From Micromonospora sp. 15K316 (GTDB lineage: Bacteria; Actinomycetota; Actinomycetes; Mycobacteriales; Micromonosporaceae): a stretch of 41,314 nt of DNA. Numbering within the stretch: the first letter of the stretch is position 1; the number at the start of each line of letters is the position of its first letter. Where the stretch lies: assembly GCF_004348525.1 (NCBI RefSeq), contig NZ_SMKG01000031.1:1-41314 (forward strand), in the 5' to 3' direction. A model generated the notes under the pieces. It was not told the DNA's origin. It ran no database searches and saw nothing but the letters and a program-made list of their open reading frames with translations. The translations under genes and the position numbers were made by a program. Below, in pieces: positions 32,212 through 40,323 of this stretch.

Positions 32212-32266
32212 CGCATCCTCACCCGAGTGTCTGCCGGCCGCGGTGGCCCCTGCCGCCGCAACGCGG

Positions 32267-32578
32267 CTACCCGCCCGCCGGCGCGGAGAGGTGGTCCCAC
32301 ACCCCGGTCAACCGCAGCAGCTGCCGGACCATGCCCTGCGCGTTCGTGACGCGGTACGGCTTGCGGTGATCGTCGGCGAAACGCCGCCCGGTGAGCAGGG
32401 CGTTGATCCCGGCCGAGTCGAGGAAGGTCACCTCGCCGAGGTCGACGGTGACCGCCGAGGCGGGGCCGGCGACGGCCGCCTCGATCTCGCGTTGCAGATC
32501 GCCGGCGGTGGAGAGATCGATCTCGCCGCGCGCGACCACCGTGACGGCGTCGGTCTCACGATGATGGGGGGTCGACAT
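32267..32578 (-). CDS. STAS-domain anti-sigma-factor antagonist
   Basis: A 103-residue STAS protein of the RsbV/SpoIIAA type. The phosphorylatable serine is Ser55 in TFLDSAGINALL. The fold is complete: GEIDLSTAGDLQREIEAAV and a C-terminal helix (VRQLLRLTGVWDHL). ATG 32578 has GAGGAGG 8 nt upstream. It lies between the phosphatase gene and the divergent RsbW-like kinase gene. When unphosphorylated it would bind the kinase. Confidence 0.93.
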   Translation of the reverse strand: MSTPHHRETDAVTVVARGEIDLSTAGDLQREIEAAVAGPASAVTVDLGEVTFLDSAGINALLTGRRFADDHRKPYRVTNAQGMVRQLLRLTGVWDHLSAPAGG

Positions 32579-32703
32579 CGGCGGGCCCTCCTCCTCTCGC
32601 GTCCCGAACCGGTGAACGTGCTGACTTTATAGTGAACCACCGGCATCGCGGCGTCTCGGGCGCAGATCGCCGGTGGTGGTTAGGCTCCGGCGGTGAGGTC
32701 GTT

Positions 32704-33126
32704 GTGGACGTGACATCAGCCGGCCAGCCGGATTCCCGTCCGGTGGCGGCGACGGTACGTGGTGTCACGGCGCCCGGCGTCGCCGCCGTCCGGCACCGGG
32801 TGACCGGCGCGGCGCTCGACGCCGGCCTGGATCTCGACCGCGCGGAGCAGTTCACCATCGCGGTGAACGAAGTGGTGATCAACGCGATCCAGCACGGCGG
32901 GGGGAGCGCCGACGTCACCGTCACCACCGCCCTGGGCGCCGTCACGGTCACCGTACGTGACCACGGAGGCGGTATTCCCGCGGACGTCTCGCCCCGCCTG
33001 CCGTCCCCGCAGACGCTCGGCGGCCGGGGGCTCTGGCTGGTGCAGCGGCTCTGCCCGGACGTCACCGTCCAGACCTCCGGCAGCGGCACGGTCGTCACCC
33101 TGAGCGCCTTCGCGACCCCGGCCTGA
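32704..33126 (+). CDS. RsbW-like serine kinase / anti-sigma factor (HATPase)
   Basis: A 140-residue GHKL ATPase. The N box is AVNEVVINAIQHGGG (53-67, with Glu56 and Asn60), the G1 box VRDHGGGIP (84-92) and the G2 box LGGRGLWLVQRL (105-116). The size and motifs match RsbW/SpoIIAB-type anti-sigma kinases. GTG 32704 has GAGG 5 nt upstream. It is divergent from the STAS and phosphatase genes. No group 3 (SigB/SigF) sigma gene is next to it; its sigma partner must be elsewhere, or it may act only on the antagonist. Confidence 0.9.
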   Translation: MDVTSAGQPDSRPVAATVRGVTAPGVAAVRHRVTGAALDAGLDLDRAEQFTIAVNEVVINAIQHGGGSADVTVTTALGAVTVTVRDHGGGIPADVSPRLPSPQTLGGRGLWLVQRLCPDVTVQTSGSGTVVTLSAFATPA

Positions 33127-33143
33127 GCTGGGGGATGAGTTCC

Positions 33144-33167
33144 CCTGGCCCCGCCCGCGGGGCCAGG
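33144..33167. terminator. GC hairpin downstream of the RsbW-like gene
   Basis: CCTGGCCCCG (33144-33153) pairs perfectly with CGGGGCCAGG (33158-33167) over a 4-nt loop, 18 bp after the stop. Confidence 0.6.
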
Positions 33168-33218
33168 TGTCGGCACGCGAGCGCTGCCGGTTCGAGGCGC
33201 GTGGCCGGAGGCGGCGGA

Positions 33219-33253
33219 GGGTCCCGCGGCGCGGTGCCGGCGCCGCGGGACCC
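33219..33253. terminator. 14-bp GC hairpin downstream of the MFS gene
   Basis: GGGTCCCGCGGCGC (33219-33232) pairs perfectly with 33240-33253 over a 7-nt loop, 17 bp after the stop of the minus-strand MFS gene. With 33144-33167 it makes a tandem pair between convergent genes. Confidence 0.65.
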
Positions 33254-33270
33254 CGTCCCGGTGGGGGTGG

Positions 33271-34857
33271 TCAGTGGGACAGGGATGCCGCCTGGGCGGC
33301 TTCCTCCTGCGCCCGCCGCTCCTCACCGCTGAGGGTGTGCAGTGGCTTCTCCTTGATGAAGAGAACCACGATCATTGCGAGCAGCGCCAGTGGCGCGCCG
33401 ATCAAAAACAGGTCGGCGGTGGCGATGCCGTAGACGTCCTGCACGATCCGCAGCACCGGCTCGGGCAGTTCGGTGAGGTCGGGGACCTCGTTGGTTGAGG
33501 AGCCGCCGGCCGCGGCCGGGCCGAGCTTCTCGGACATCAGGGTGGTGATCCGGCTGGCGAGTACGGCGCCGAGCGCGCTCACGCCGATCGCGCCACCCAT
33601 GCTGCGGAAGAAGGTCAGCACGGAGGTGGCCGCGCCGAGTTCCTGGGCCGGGACGTCGTTCTGGGCCGCCAGCACCAGGTTCTGCATGAGCATGCCGACA
33701 CCGATGCCGAGCACGGCCATGTAGATCGACAGGACCGTCACGCTGGTCCCCGCGTCGATGGTGCCGAGCAGGACCATTCCGGCCGTCATGATCGCCCCAC
33801 CGGCGACCAGGTACATCTTCCAGCGACCGTACTTGGTGATGAGCTGGCCGGCGACCGTCGACGAGACCAGCAGGCCGAAGATCATCGGGAGGCTCATCAG
33901 GCCGGCCACTGTCGGCGTCTTGCCGAGCGAGATCTGGAAGTACTGCGACAGGAAGACCGTGCCGCCGAACATGGCCACGCCGACGAGGACACTGGCGATG
34001 GTGGCCAGCGAGACCGTCCGGCTCCGGAAGATCTTCAGCGGGATGATCGGCTCGGCGGCGCGGGACTCCACGAAGACCGCCACGGCCAGCAGGAGGACGC
34101 CGCCGGCGACCATCAGGGCCGTCCAGCCGGAGGCCCAGGCGAACTTGTTGCCCGCCAGCGACGACCAGATCAGCAGCACCGAGACACCGGTCGTGATCAG
34201 CAGCGCGCCGAGCCAGTCGATCCGCACCTTGCGCCGGGCGACCGGCAGGTGCAGCGTCCGCTGGAGCAGGAAGATCGACAGCAGGGTGAACGGGACGCCG
34301 ATCAGGAAGCACCAGCGCCAGCCGAGCCAGGACGTGTCGACCAGGACACCGCCGATCAGCGGTCCGGCGATGGTACCGACGCCGAAGACGGCACCGAAGA
34401 CGCCGGCGTACCTGCCGAGTTCACGCGGCGGGATCATCGCGGCCATGACGATCGTGGCCAGGGCGGTCATGCCGCCCGCCCCGATGCCCTGCACGATCCG
34501 GCTGACCAGCAGCACCTCGACGTTCGGGGTGAAACCGGCGATGAGCGAGCCGACCACGAACAGCCCCAGGGACGACTGGATGAGCAGCTTCTTGCTGTAG
34601 AGGTCGGCCATCTTGCCCCAGAGCGGCACCGTCGCCGTCATGGCCAAGAGTTCGGTGGTGACGATCCAGGTGTAGACCGTCTGGCTGCCGTGCAGGTCGG
34701 CGATGATGCGCGGCAGCGCGTTCGCCACGACCGTGGACGCGAGGATCGACACGAACATGCCGACCATCAGTCCGGAGAGGGCCTGCAGGACCTCCCGGGG
34801 GGACATGCGTGCCGGTACGGCCTCGACCGCGTCGATCGGCGCGGTGGGTGCGGACAT
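33271..34857 (-). CDS. MFS drug transporter, EmrB/QacA type (14 TM)
   Basis: A 528-residue DHA2-family exporter. Motif A region is LWGKMADLYSKKLLIQ (about 79-94), motif C-like GAVFGVGTIAGPLIGGVLVD (about 153-172), and about 14 hydrophobic helices span the protein. The C-terminus is charged (KEKPLHTLSGEERRAQEEAA). ATG 34857 has AAGGA 5 nt upstream. The gene begins 35 bp after the TetR gene stop, so the two form an operon. Multidrug export by proton antiport is expected. Confidence 0.93.
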   Translation of the reverse strand: MSAPTAPIDAVEAVPARMSPREVLQALSGLMVGMFVSILASTVVANALPRIIADLHGSQTVYTWIVTTELLAMTATVPLWGKMADLYSKKLLIQSSLGLFVVGSLIAGFTPNVEVLLVSRIVQGIGAGGMTALATIVMAAMIPPRELGRYAGVFGAVFGVGTIAGPLIGGVLVDTSWLGWRWCFLIGVPFTLLSIFLLQRTLHLPVARRKVRIDWLGALLITTGVSVLLIWSSLAGNKFAWASGWTALMVAGGVLLLAVAVFVESRAAEPIIPLKIFRSRTVSLATIASVLVGVAMFGGTVFLSQYFQISLGKTPTVAGLMSLPMIFGLLVSSTVAGQLITKYGRWKMYLVAGGAIMTAGMVLLGTIDAGTSVTVLSIYMAVLGIGVGMLMQNLVLAAQNDVPAQELGAATSVLTFFRSMGGAIGVSALGAVLASRITTLMSEKLGPAAAGGSSTNEVPDLTELPEPVLRIVQDVYGIATADLFLIGAPLALLAMIVVLFIKEKPLHTLSGEERRAQEEAAQAASLSH

Positions 34858-34892
34858 CGGGTTCCTTAACTCGTCGGTACGGAAGGGATGGG

Positions 34893-35516
34893 TCAGGGTG
34901 CCGGCTGCGGATCGGGCAGGCCGGCGGCGAGCGCCTCGAACGCGTCGTCGACGAGTTCGGACAACGAGCGGGCCCCGTCGCCGGCGGCCCAGCGGAGCAT
35001 GGCCGACCGGAAGGCGGCACCCGTCACGGCCGCGACCAGCGCCGGAAAATGATGATCAGAAGGTACGCCCACGCGCTCGGCGACCAGCTCGGTCATCGCG
35101 CGCTCCGTCTCCACGCCGGCGGCGACCAGGCGCGGCAGCAGGGCGGGATTCCGCTCGATGACCACCATCCGCAGCAGCCAGCGTTCGCGGTCCGCCTGCA
35201 TCCGGTCGACCATCTCGCCGAGGGCCGTACGCACGGCCGCGAGGGCGGGCACCTCCGTCGGCACCTGGGCGAGCCGGGTCAGGAAGCAGGCGCTGTCGAC
35301 GGAGTGATCGGCGACGAGGGCGTCGTCCTTGCAGGGGAAGTAGTTGAAGAACGTCCGGGAGGACACGTCGGCCGCCGCACTGATCTCCTCGACCGTGACG
35401 TGTTCGAGTCCGCGTTCGGCGACCAGGCGCAGCGCGGCGGTGGCCAGCGCGTCGCGGGTCTGCTGCTTCTTGCGGTCCCGTAGTCCGACGGTCGGGGCGG
35501 CGGGGTGGACGGTCAC
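34893..35516 (-). CDS. TetR-family regulator of the MFS gene
   Basis: A 207-residue TetR regulator. The helix-turn-helix is VTVEEISAAADVSSRTFFNYFPCKDDAL (about 40-67). The ligand domain is MftR-like/TetR_C_17-like (LRMVVIERNPALLPR, RWAAGDGARSLSELVDDAFEAL). GTG 35516 has no RBS, but TAGGTT ends 6 nt upstream with a TTGCCG -35, so the operon transcript is probably leaderless. It precedes the MFS gene in the same operon, the usual layout of a self-controlled efflux unit. Confidence 0.92.
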   Translation of the reverse strand: MTVHPAAPTVGLRDRKKQQTRDALATAALRLVAERGLEHVTVEEISAAADVSSRTFFNYFPCKDDALVADHSVDSACFLTRLAQVPTEVPALAAVRTALGEMVDRMQADRERWLLRMVVIERNPALLPRLVAAGVETERAMTELVAERVGVPSDHHFPALVAAVTGAAFRSAMLRWAAGDGARSLSELVDDAFEALAAGLPDPQPAP

Positions 35517-35522
35517 CCGGAC

Positions 35523-35552
35523 AACCTAGGGAGGATCTTTCAGCCCCGGCAA
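35523..35552 (-). promoter_or_regulatory. Leaderless promoter TTGCCG-N18-TAGGTT of tetR-MFS operon
   Basis: On the minus strand TTGCCG (35552-35547), 18 bp, TAGGTT (35528-35523), then 6 nt and GTG 35516. Both hexamers are reasonable matches, making this one of the best leaderless promoters in the window. Confidence 0.65.
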
Positions 35553-35589
35553 ACTTTCGCGGTGTGAAGTGAGAAGGCTAACGTCCCCG

Positions 35590-36480
35590 TCACCCTGGGC
35601 GTAGCCGCCCGGGCCGGTGCGTCTCTGCGGCGATGGTCAGGAACTGCCGCACCAGGCGGCTACGGCTGTCCGCGGCCCACGCGAGGCAGACCCGGTTGGG
35701 GCCGATGTCGTGTACGACGCTGTGCGTGACATCGGGCCGGCTGTAGAAGAGGGCTGTGGAGAGCGGCAGCACGATGACGCCGCGCCCGGCCGCCACGTGC
35801 TCCAGCTTCTCCTCCACGGTCAGCGCCGGCACCTCGGTGGCGTACGGTGTGCCCCGCCGGCGGGTGTCGTCCGGCCACTCCGGGACCGCCTCCGGGTTCT
35901 GGAGGAGCTGCTCGTCGGCGAGTTCCTCGATGCTGACCCGTGGCCGTCCGGCCAGCGGATGGTCGGCCGCCACCACGATCACCCGGGCCTCCTCGAACAG
36001 CGGCTCCAGGGCCAGGTCGCGCTCGTCGAGCGGGAGACGGACGTATCCGACGTCGACGCGACCGTCACGGATGACCTCGGCCTGGGTGTCCCAGCTGGTG
36101 CGGACGACTTCGACGGCCAGCCCGGGATTGGCCTCGCGTAGCGCGCGCACCTCCGCCGTGACGGTGAGGCCGGGCATGAACCCGACGGTGAAGGTGCCGG
36201 CGCCACTGCGGGCGGCTTCGGCGACCCACCGTTGCACGGCGGTCGCCCGGGCCAGCAGTGGCCCCGCCTCCTCGCGCAGTCGCTCGCCGGCCGGGGTCAG
36301 CTCGGTGCGCCGCCGGTCGCGGACCAGCAGGGCCGCGCCCAGCTCCCGCTCCAGCGCCCGGATCTGGCGAGAGAGCACCGGCTGGGCGATCCGCAGCTGG
36401 GCGGCGGCCCGGCCGAAGTGCCGGTGCTCGGCGACGGCGAGGAAATAGCGCAGCTTCCGGAGGTCCAGGTCGGCGGGCAT
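35590..36480 (-). CDS. LysR-family transcriptional regulator
   Basis: A 296-residue LysR-type regulator. The helix-turn-helix is LRKLRYFLAVAEHRHFGRA followed by AAQLRIAQPVLSRQIRALE (residues 7-44). The co-inducer domain starts near 92 (TFTVGFMPGLTVTAEVRAL). ATG 36480 has no RBS but TAAGGT ends 6 nt upstream, inside an ATACC-N5-GGTAT dyad, so autoregulation of a leaderless transcript is likely. Divergent from the atypical SDR gene 101 bp away, which is its probable target. Confidence 0.92.
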   Translation of the reverse strand: MPADLDLRKLRYFLAVAEHRHFGRAAAQLRIAQPVLSRQIRALERELGAALLVRDRRRTELTPAGERLREEAGPLLARATAVQRWVAEAARSGAGTFTVGFMPGLTVTAEVRALREANPGLAVEVVRTSWDTQAEVIRDGRVDVGYVRLPLDERDLALEPLFEEARVIVVAADHPLAGRPRVSIEELADEQLLQNPEAVPEWPDDTRRRGTPYATEVPALTVEEKLEHVAAGRGVIVLPLSTALFYSRPDVTHSVVHDIGPNRVCLAWAADSRSRLVRQFLTIAAETHRPGRLRPG

Positions 36481-36484
36481 GTCA

Positions 36485-36499
36485 ATACCTTACGGGTAT
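36485..36499. promoter_or_regulatory. LysR operator ATACC-N5-GGTAT over the lysR -10 box
   Basis: ATACC (36485-36489) and GGTAT (36495-36499) form an inverted repeat with the T-N11-A pattern of LysR boxes. It covers the minus-strand -10 box TAAGGT (36492-36487) that ends 6 nt before ATG 36480. It lies between divergent lysR and SDR genes. Confidence 0.7.
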
Positions 36500-36581
36500 C
36501 ACAGGAGGCCAGAGAGGTCTTGGACGCCGGCTCGTTCCGGCGCGCAGGGTGGTGCCAGGACATTCGTGAGAAGGGCACACA

Positions 36582-37328
36582 GTGGCATCACAGAACCTGG
36601 GCTCCCAGCACGTCGTCGTTCTCGGCGGCACCTCCGGCATCGGCCTCGCCACGGCGCGCGCGGCATGCGCCGCCGGGGCGACCCTCACCGTCGTCTCCAG
36701 CAGTCCGGCCAGCGTCGATCGGGCGCTCGCCGAGCTGCCGGAGAAGGCGCGCGGCCACGCGGTCGACTTGACCGATGCGGCTGCGGTGGGTCAACTCTTC
36801 GCCCGGCTGGCCGACAACGGCACCATGATCGACCACCTCGTCTACACCGCCGGCGAGCCGCTGGCACTCATGCCGCTGGCCGAGCTCGACCTGGGGCAGG
36901 CCCGCGAGTTCTTCACGCTGCGCTACTTCGGCGCGCTCGGCGCGGTGCAGGCCGCGGCGCCGCACCTTCGCGCTGGCGGCTCCATCACCCTGACCACCGG
37001 CACCGCCGGTAGCCGCCCCGGCCCGGGCTGGTCGGTGGCCTCCAGCATCTGCGGAGCGACCGAAGCGCTCACCCGGGCACTGGCCGTCGAGTTGGCGCCC
37101 CGCCGGATCCGGGTGAACGCCGTCCGCCCCGGCGTCGTCCGCAGCCCCCTCTGGGCCGGCCTGGACGAGGGGGTCCGGGAACAGCTGTACCGCCAGACCG
37201 CCGACGCGGTCCCGCTGGGCCGGGTGGGCGAGGTCGACGATGTCGCCCCGGCCTACCTGTTCTGCATGGCCGACTCGTTCGTCACCGGCACGGTCATCAC
37301 CGTCGACGGCGGCGCGCTGCTCGCCTGA
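36582..37328 (+). CDS. Atypical SDR-family protein lacking the Tyr-x3-Lys pair
   Basis: A 248-residue SDR. The cofactor motif is GGTSGIG (15-21), followed by the strand TLTVVSSSP, where Ser replaces the usual cofactor-selecting Asp or Arg. The end GTVITVDGGALLA is typical. At the catalytic site the helix reads VASSICGATEALTRALAVEL: Ala153 stands where Tyr is expected and Cys157 where Lys is expected. The NNAG motif is YTAGEP. I recall similar SDRs with SICGA at this point, so this seems an established atypical branch, not decay. GTG 36582 has AAGGG 6 nt upstream. A non-canonical reaction, or ligand binding only, is possible. Confidence 0.85.
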   Translation: MASQNLGSQHVVVLGGTSGIGLATARAACAAGATLTVVSSSPASVDRALAELPEKARGHAVDLTDAAAVGQLFARLADNGTMIDHLVYTAGEPLALMPLAELDLGQAREFFTLRYFGALGAVQAAAPHLRAGGSITLTTGTAGSRPGPGWSVASSICGATEALTRALAVELAPRRIRVNAVRPGVVRSPLWAGLDEGVREQLYRQTADAVPLGRVGEVDDVAPAYLFCMADSFVTGTVITVDGGALLA

Positions 37329-37442
37329 GCGGCGGGGCGGGGCGGTTTCGGTGGACGGAAGGCGGGGATGCAGGGCGACCCGGTCGGCGTGGTGAGCGGG
37401 TAGCCGCCCGTGCCGTCCGTAAGGCAGCCGTGGGAGGTGGTC

Positions 37443-38579
37443 ATGGTCGGCGTCGGTCACCTTCCCGAGGAGGAGGGCGGCTTCGGCCGCCGCCTCGACG
37501 AGCACGAGCACGAACATCAGGTGGGCGGGTGGTGGCCGCAGGGGCCGGCTTCCGGGCCCGGCGGGCTGGTCGACAGCGCCGTCTACGCCCAGGGGCGGCG
37601 GCACGCCTCACCCCCCACCCTCGCCGACACCTACCGCTGCCTCCAGGAGCTGGACGACGGGATGGCCTGGATCGGCCTCTACCGGCCGGGCCGCGAGCAG
37701 ATCCTCTCCCTCGCCCAGGAGTTCCGGCTGCACGACCTCGCGGTGGAGGACGCGATCAACGCCCACCAGCGGCCCAAGCTCGAACGGTACGGGGACACCC
37801 TCTTCGTCGTGCTGCGCGCCGCCCGCTACGTCGACGTACGCGAGGTGGTCGAGTTCAGCGAGGTGCACCTCTTCATCGGCCCCGGCTTCGTCATCACCGT
37901 CCGGCACGGCGAGGCGCCCGACCTGGCCACCGTCCGGCGCCGGATGGAGGGCGAACCGGAGATGCTGGCCCGCGGCCCGCAGGCGGTGCTCTACGCGATC
38001 CTCGACCAGGTCGTCGACGGGTACGCGCCGGTGGTGGCCGGACTGGAGCACGACATCGACGAGATCGAGACGGAGGTCTTCGGCGGCGACCCGAACGCCA
38101 GCCGCCGCATCTACGAGTTGAGCCGGGAGGTGATCCAGTTCCAGCGGGCCGCCCGGCCGCTGCTCGGCGTGCTGGACGCGCTCGAGGCGGGCTCCGGCAA
38201 GTACGGCACCAACGAGGAGCTGCAGCGGTACCTGCGGGACGTCAACGACCACCTCACCCAGGTGGTGGAGCGGGTGGACAGCTTCCGGCACCTGCTGCAG
38301 AACATCCTCACGGTCAACGCCACCCTGGTCTCGCAGCAGCAGAACGAGGAGATGCGCAGCCTCACGGCGGCCAGCTACGCGCAGAACGAGGAGCTGAAGA
38401 AGGTCTCCTCGTGGGCGGCGATCCTCTTCGCCCCCACCCTCATCGGCACGGTCTACGGCATGAACTTCGTACACATGCCGGAGCTGCGCTGGCGGTTCGG
38501 CTACCTCTTCGCGATCGCGCTGATGGCGCTCGTCTGTGGCACCCTGTACCTGATCTTCAAGCGGCGCGGCTGGCTGTGA
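37443..38579 (+). CDS. CorA-family magnesium/cobalt transporter
   Basis: A 378-residue CorA-type channel. A large cytoplasmic N-terminal domain (to about 310) includes VEDAINAHQRPKLERYGDTLFVVLRA and a long helix near DIDEIETEVFGG. Two C-terminal membrane helices frame the GMN signature in VYGMNFVHMPEL (Gly339-Met340-Asn341). The C-terminus is basic (IFKRRGWL). ATG 37443 has GGAGG 5 nt upstream. The N-terminal 60 residues are His- and Gly-rich (DEHEHEHQVGG) and not part of the core family, so they may add metal binding; this is inference. Confidence 0.93.
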   Translation: MVGVGHLPEEEGGFGRRLDEHEHEHQVGGWWPQGPASGPGGLVDSAVYAQGRRHASPPTLADTYRCLQELDDGMAWIGLYRPGREQILSLAQEFRLHDLAVEDAINAHQRPKLERYGDTLFVVLRAARYVDVREVVEFSEVHLFIGPGFVITVRHGEAPDLATVRRRMEGEPEMLARGPQAVLYAILDQVVDGYAPVVAGLEHDIDEIETEVFGGDPNASRRIYELSREVIQFQRAARPLLGVLDALEAGSGKYGTNEELQRYLRDVNDHLTQVVERVDSFRHLLQNILTVNATLVSQQQNEEMRSLTAASYAQNEELKKVSSWAAILFAPTLIGTVYGMNFVHMPELRWRFGYLFAIALMALVCGTLYLIFKRRGWL

Positions 38580-38612
38580 TCCGGCGCGGGCGGTGATCCG
38601 CGCGCGGGCCGG

Positions 38613-38645
38613 CGCGGATCTCGCGGTCGGGTTCCGAGATCCGCG
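38613..38645. terminator. 11-bp hairpin between corA and the 61-aa gene
   Basis: CGCGGATCTCG (38613-38623) pairs perfectly with CGAGATCCGCG (38635-38645) over an 11-nt loop, between convergent genes. No U-tract. Confidence 0.55.
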
Positions 38646-38663
38646 TCCAGCCGGCTGCGGCGG

Positions 38664-38849
38664 CTACTCGAAGCCGCGCAGGATGTGCCGCTCGTCCTCG
38701 ACGTCGTCCTCGTCCGCGCCGATGCGACCGAGCAGGGCGGCGGCCGCCCAGATCGAGAGGGGGGTGGAGGGTCCGGTGGTGCCGGTGACCTGTGCGTCTT
38801 CGCTGGTCTGGCTCCGTTCGGCCGGTGGCGCGCTGCGCTGAGCCTGCAT
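38664..38849 (-). CDS. Small hypothetical protein (61 aa)
   Basis: A 61-residue open frame that I do not recognise. It begins MQAQRSAPPAERSQTSEDAQ, has a central hydrophobic helix (PLSIWAAAALLGRIG) and an acidic tail (ADEDDVEDERHILRGFE). ATG 38849 has GAGAGAGG 6 nt upstream, which supports it as real. The next 233 bp upstream (38850-39082) hold no further gene; they should contain its promoter, but I see no clear hexamer pair there. Confidence 0.55.
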   Translation of the reverse strand: MQAQRSAPPAERSQTSEDAQVTGTTGPSTPLSIWAAAALLGRIGADEDDVEDERHILRGFE

Positions 38850-39082
38850 GGCGATGCCTCTCTCTTGCCGCCGTGACTCCTCGGAGCCCACCGACAGCGA
38901 CGGTGGGTGGCAGGTGGGCGGATCCCGCCCCCTCGCGGCCCGCCGCCAACCTGTGACACGGCTCACTCGAACGATCCCACGCCGGGGAGCATCTGCACAG
39001 GTGGTTTCCCATTACCCGACTCGTGTCGGCCCGAACCGCGCCCCGCCGACGTTCGAAGAGCGGCCCGCCGGGCGCGCGGGGC

Positions 39083-39598
39083 TCAGTCCAGGGGGCAGGA
39101 GATGCCGCGGGCGTGGTCGGTGAGCGCCGCGCCGACGACCGTCGCCTCCAGCGGCAACATCTCCAGGCACCGACGTACCGCCGCGGCCATCAGCGCGTTC
39201 GGCACCCGCATCGAGAGCGTGCAGTGCGGCACCCAGCGCCCCGGCTGGTAGTGCTCGACCAGATCGACGCCGGCCGCGGCGAGCCGGGTGTGCACCTGAC
39301 GGTGGTGAGCGAGCAGCTCGACGGTCGGCGTCGGCCCGAGCCAGAGCACCCGGCCGACGAACTGCCCGACGTGCTCGAACGACAGCCGCAGCGGCGCGGC
39401 GACCACCATGCCCCGCAGCGCCGCGCCGACCAGTTCCGGATCGAACCGGGGCGCCACCGCGAGCGACACGTGCGGGCGGTGCCGCTGCTCCAGCAGCGAC
39501 CGCATGCTCTGCACGCCCTCGGACTCCAGCGCGTCCCAGAGCACCCGGATCCGGCGGGTGGCGTCGGTGTCCAGGTACAGCTCCAGCGCGGCGACCAC
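39083..39598 (-). CDS. 2'-5' RNA ligase / LigT-like 2H phosphoesterase
   Basis: A 171-residue 2H-superfamily protein. The two signature H-x-(S/T) motifs are present: His43-Val-Ser45 in RPHVSLAV and His125-Cys-Thr127 in VPHCTLSM, about 82 residues apart as usual. The family hydrolyses or ligates 2'-5' and cyclic phosphodiester bonds of RNA or nucleotides. GTG 39598 has no RBS; TACCGT ends 6 nt upstream, indicating a leaderless mRNA. Divergent from the DinB gene at 39679. Confidence 0.88.
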   Translation of the reverse strand: MVAALELYLDTDATRRIRVLWDALESEGVQSMRSLLEQRHRPHVSLAVAPRFDPELVGAALRGMVVAAPLRLSFEHVGQFVGRVLWLGPTPTVELLAHHRQVHTRLAAAGVDLVEHYQPGRWVPHCTLSMRVPNALMAAAVRRCLEMLPLEATVVGAALTDHARGISCPLD

Positions 39599-39604
39599 AT
39601 GATC

Positions 39605-39610
39605 ACGGTA
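39605..39610 (-). promoter_or_regulatory. -10 box TACCGT for the leaderless 2H phosphoesterase gene
   Basis: On the minus strand TACCGT (39610-39605), then 6 nt and GTG 39598. No convincing -35 is seen. Confidence 0.45.
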
Positions 39611-39678
39611 ACCGGCAGGTTTGGCCGGGGGTGGCGGGCGGTACCAGGCAGCGGAGGCGATCCCGGGAGGCGTACGAG

Positions 39679-40191
39679 ATGGACGCGAGTGACCTGCTGA
39701 TCGAGGCGTACGACCGGCTGCCCGACCTGGTCCGAGGGGCGGTCGACGGCCTCAGCCCGGAGCAGCTGCACCAGGCGCCTCGGCCGGGCGCCAACTCGGT
39801 GGGCTGGCTGGTCTGGCACCTGACCCGGATCCAGGACGACCACCTGGCCGACGTGATCGGCACCGAGCAGCTCTGGGTGACCGGCGACTGGGCGGGTCGC
39901 TTCGGCCTGGACGACGCCGACCCGAGCGACACCGGGTACGGCCACACGCCCGAGCGGGTCGCCGCGGTCCGGCCGGAGAGCGCGCGGGCACTGCTCGACT
40001 ACTACGACGCGGTGCACACCCGTACCCGGCGTTTCCTGGCCGGGCTGCACGCCGAGGACCTGGACCGGGTGGTCGACACCTCGTGGGACCCGCCGGTGAC
40101 GCTCGGGGTCCGGTTGGTCAGCGTGATCGACGACGACCTTCAGCACGTCGGCCAGGCGGCCTACCTCCGGGGGCTGATCGGGAAGGGCTGA
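39679..40191 (+). CDS. DinB-family (DUF664-like) protein, probable mycothiol-dependent transferase
   Basis: A 170-residue four-helix-bundle protein of the DinB superfamily. It begins DLLIEAYDRLPDLVRGAVDGLSPEQL. Putative metal ligands are His in LVWHLTRIQDDHLADV and in DDDLQHVGQAAYLRGL near the C-terminus, the usual three-His arrangement. Actinobacterial members include mycothiol-dependent enzymes such as maleylpyruvate isomerase; the activity of this one is not fixed by sequence. ATG 39679 has GGAGG 7 nt upstream and is better than ATG 39631. Confidence 0.88.
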   Translation: MDASDLLIEAYDRLPDLVRGAVDGLSPEQLHQAPRPGANSVGWLVWHLTRIQDDHLADVIGTEQLWVTGDWAGRFGLDDADPSDTGYGHTPERVAAVRPESARALLDYYDAVHTRTRRFLAGLHAEDLDRVVDTSWDPPVTLGVRLVSVIDDDLQHVGQAAYLRGLIGKG

Positions 40192-40247
40192 CCGCGCGCG
40201 GTCGACCGCCGTCCGTTCCGTTTCCTCCTCGTCTCCCACCTCGCGAC

Positions 40248-40278
40248 GCCCGGTTCACCCGCGGCGGGTGAACCGGGC
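40248..40278. terminator. 13-bp hairpin between dinB and SCP2 genes
   Basis: GCCCGGTTCACCC (40248-40260) pairs perfectly with 40266-40278 over a 5-nt loop. A shorter palindrome, GACCGCG followed by CGCGGTC, begins at the dinB stop. It separates dinB from the SCP2-debranching pair. Confidence 0.6.
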
Positions 40279-40323
40279 TCACCCCGAACGGCGGGAAGGT
40301 GACCGGACGAGGGGAGGCCAGCG

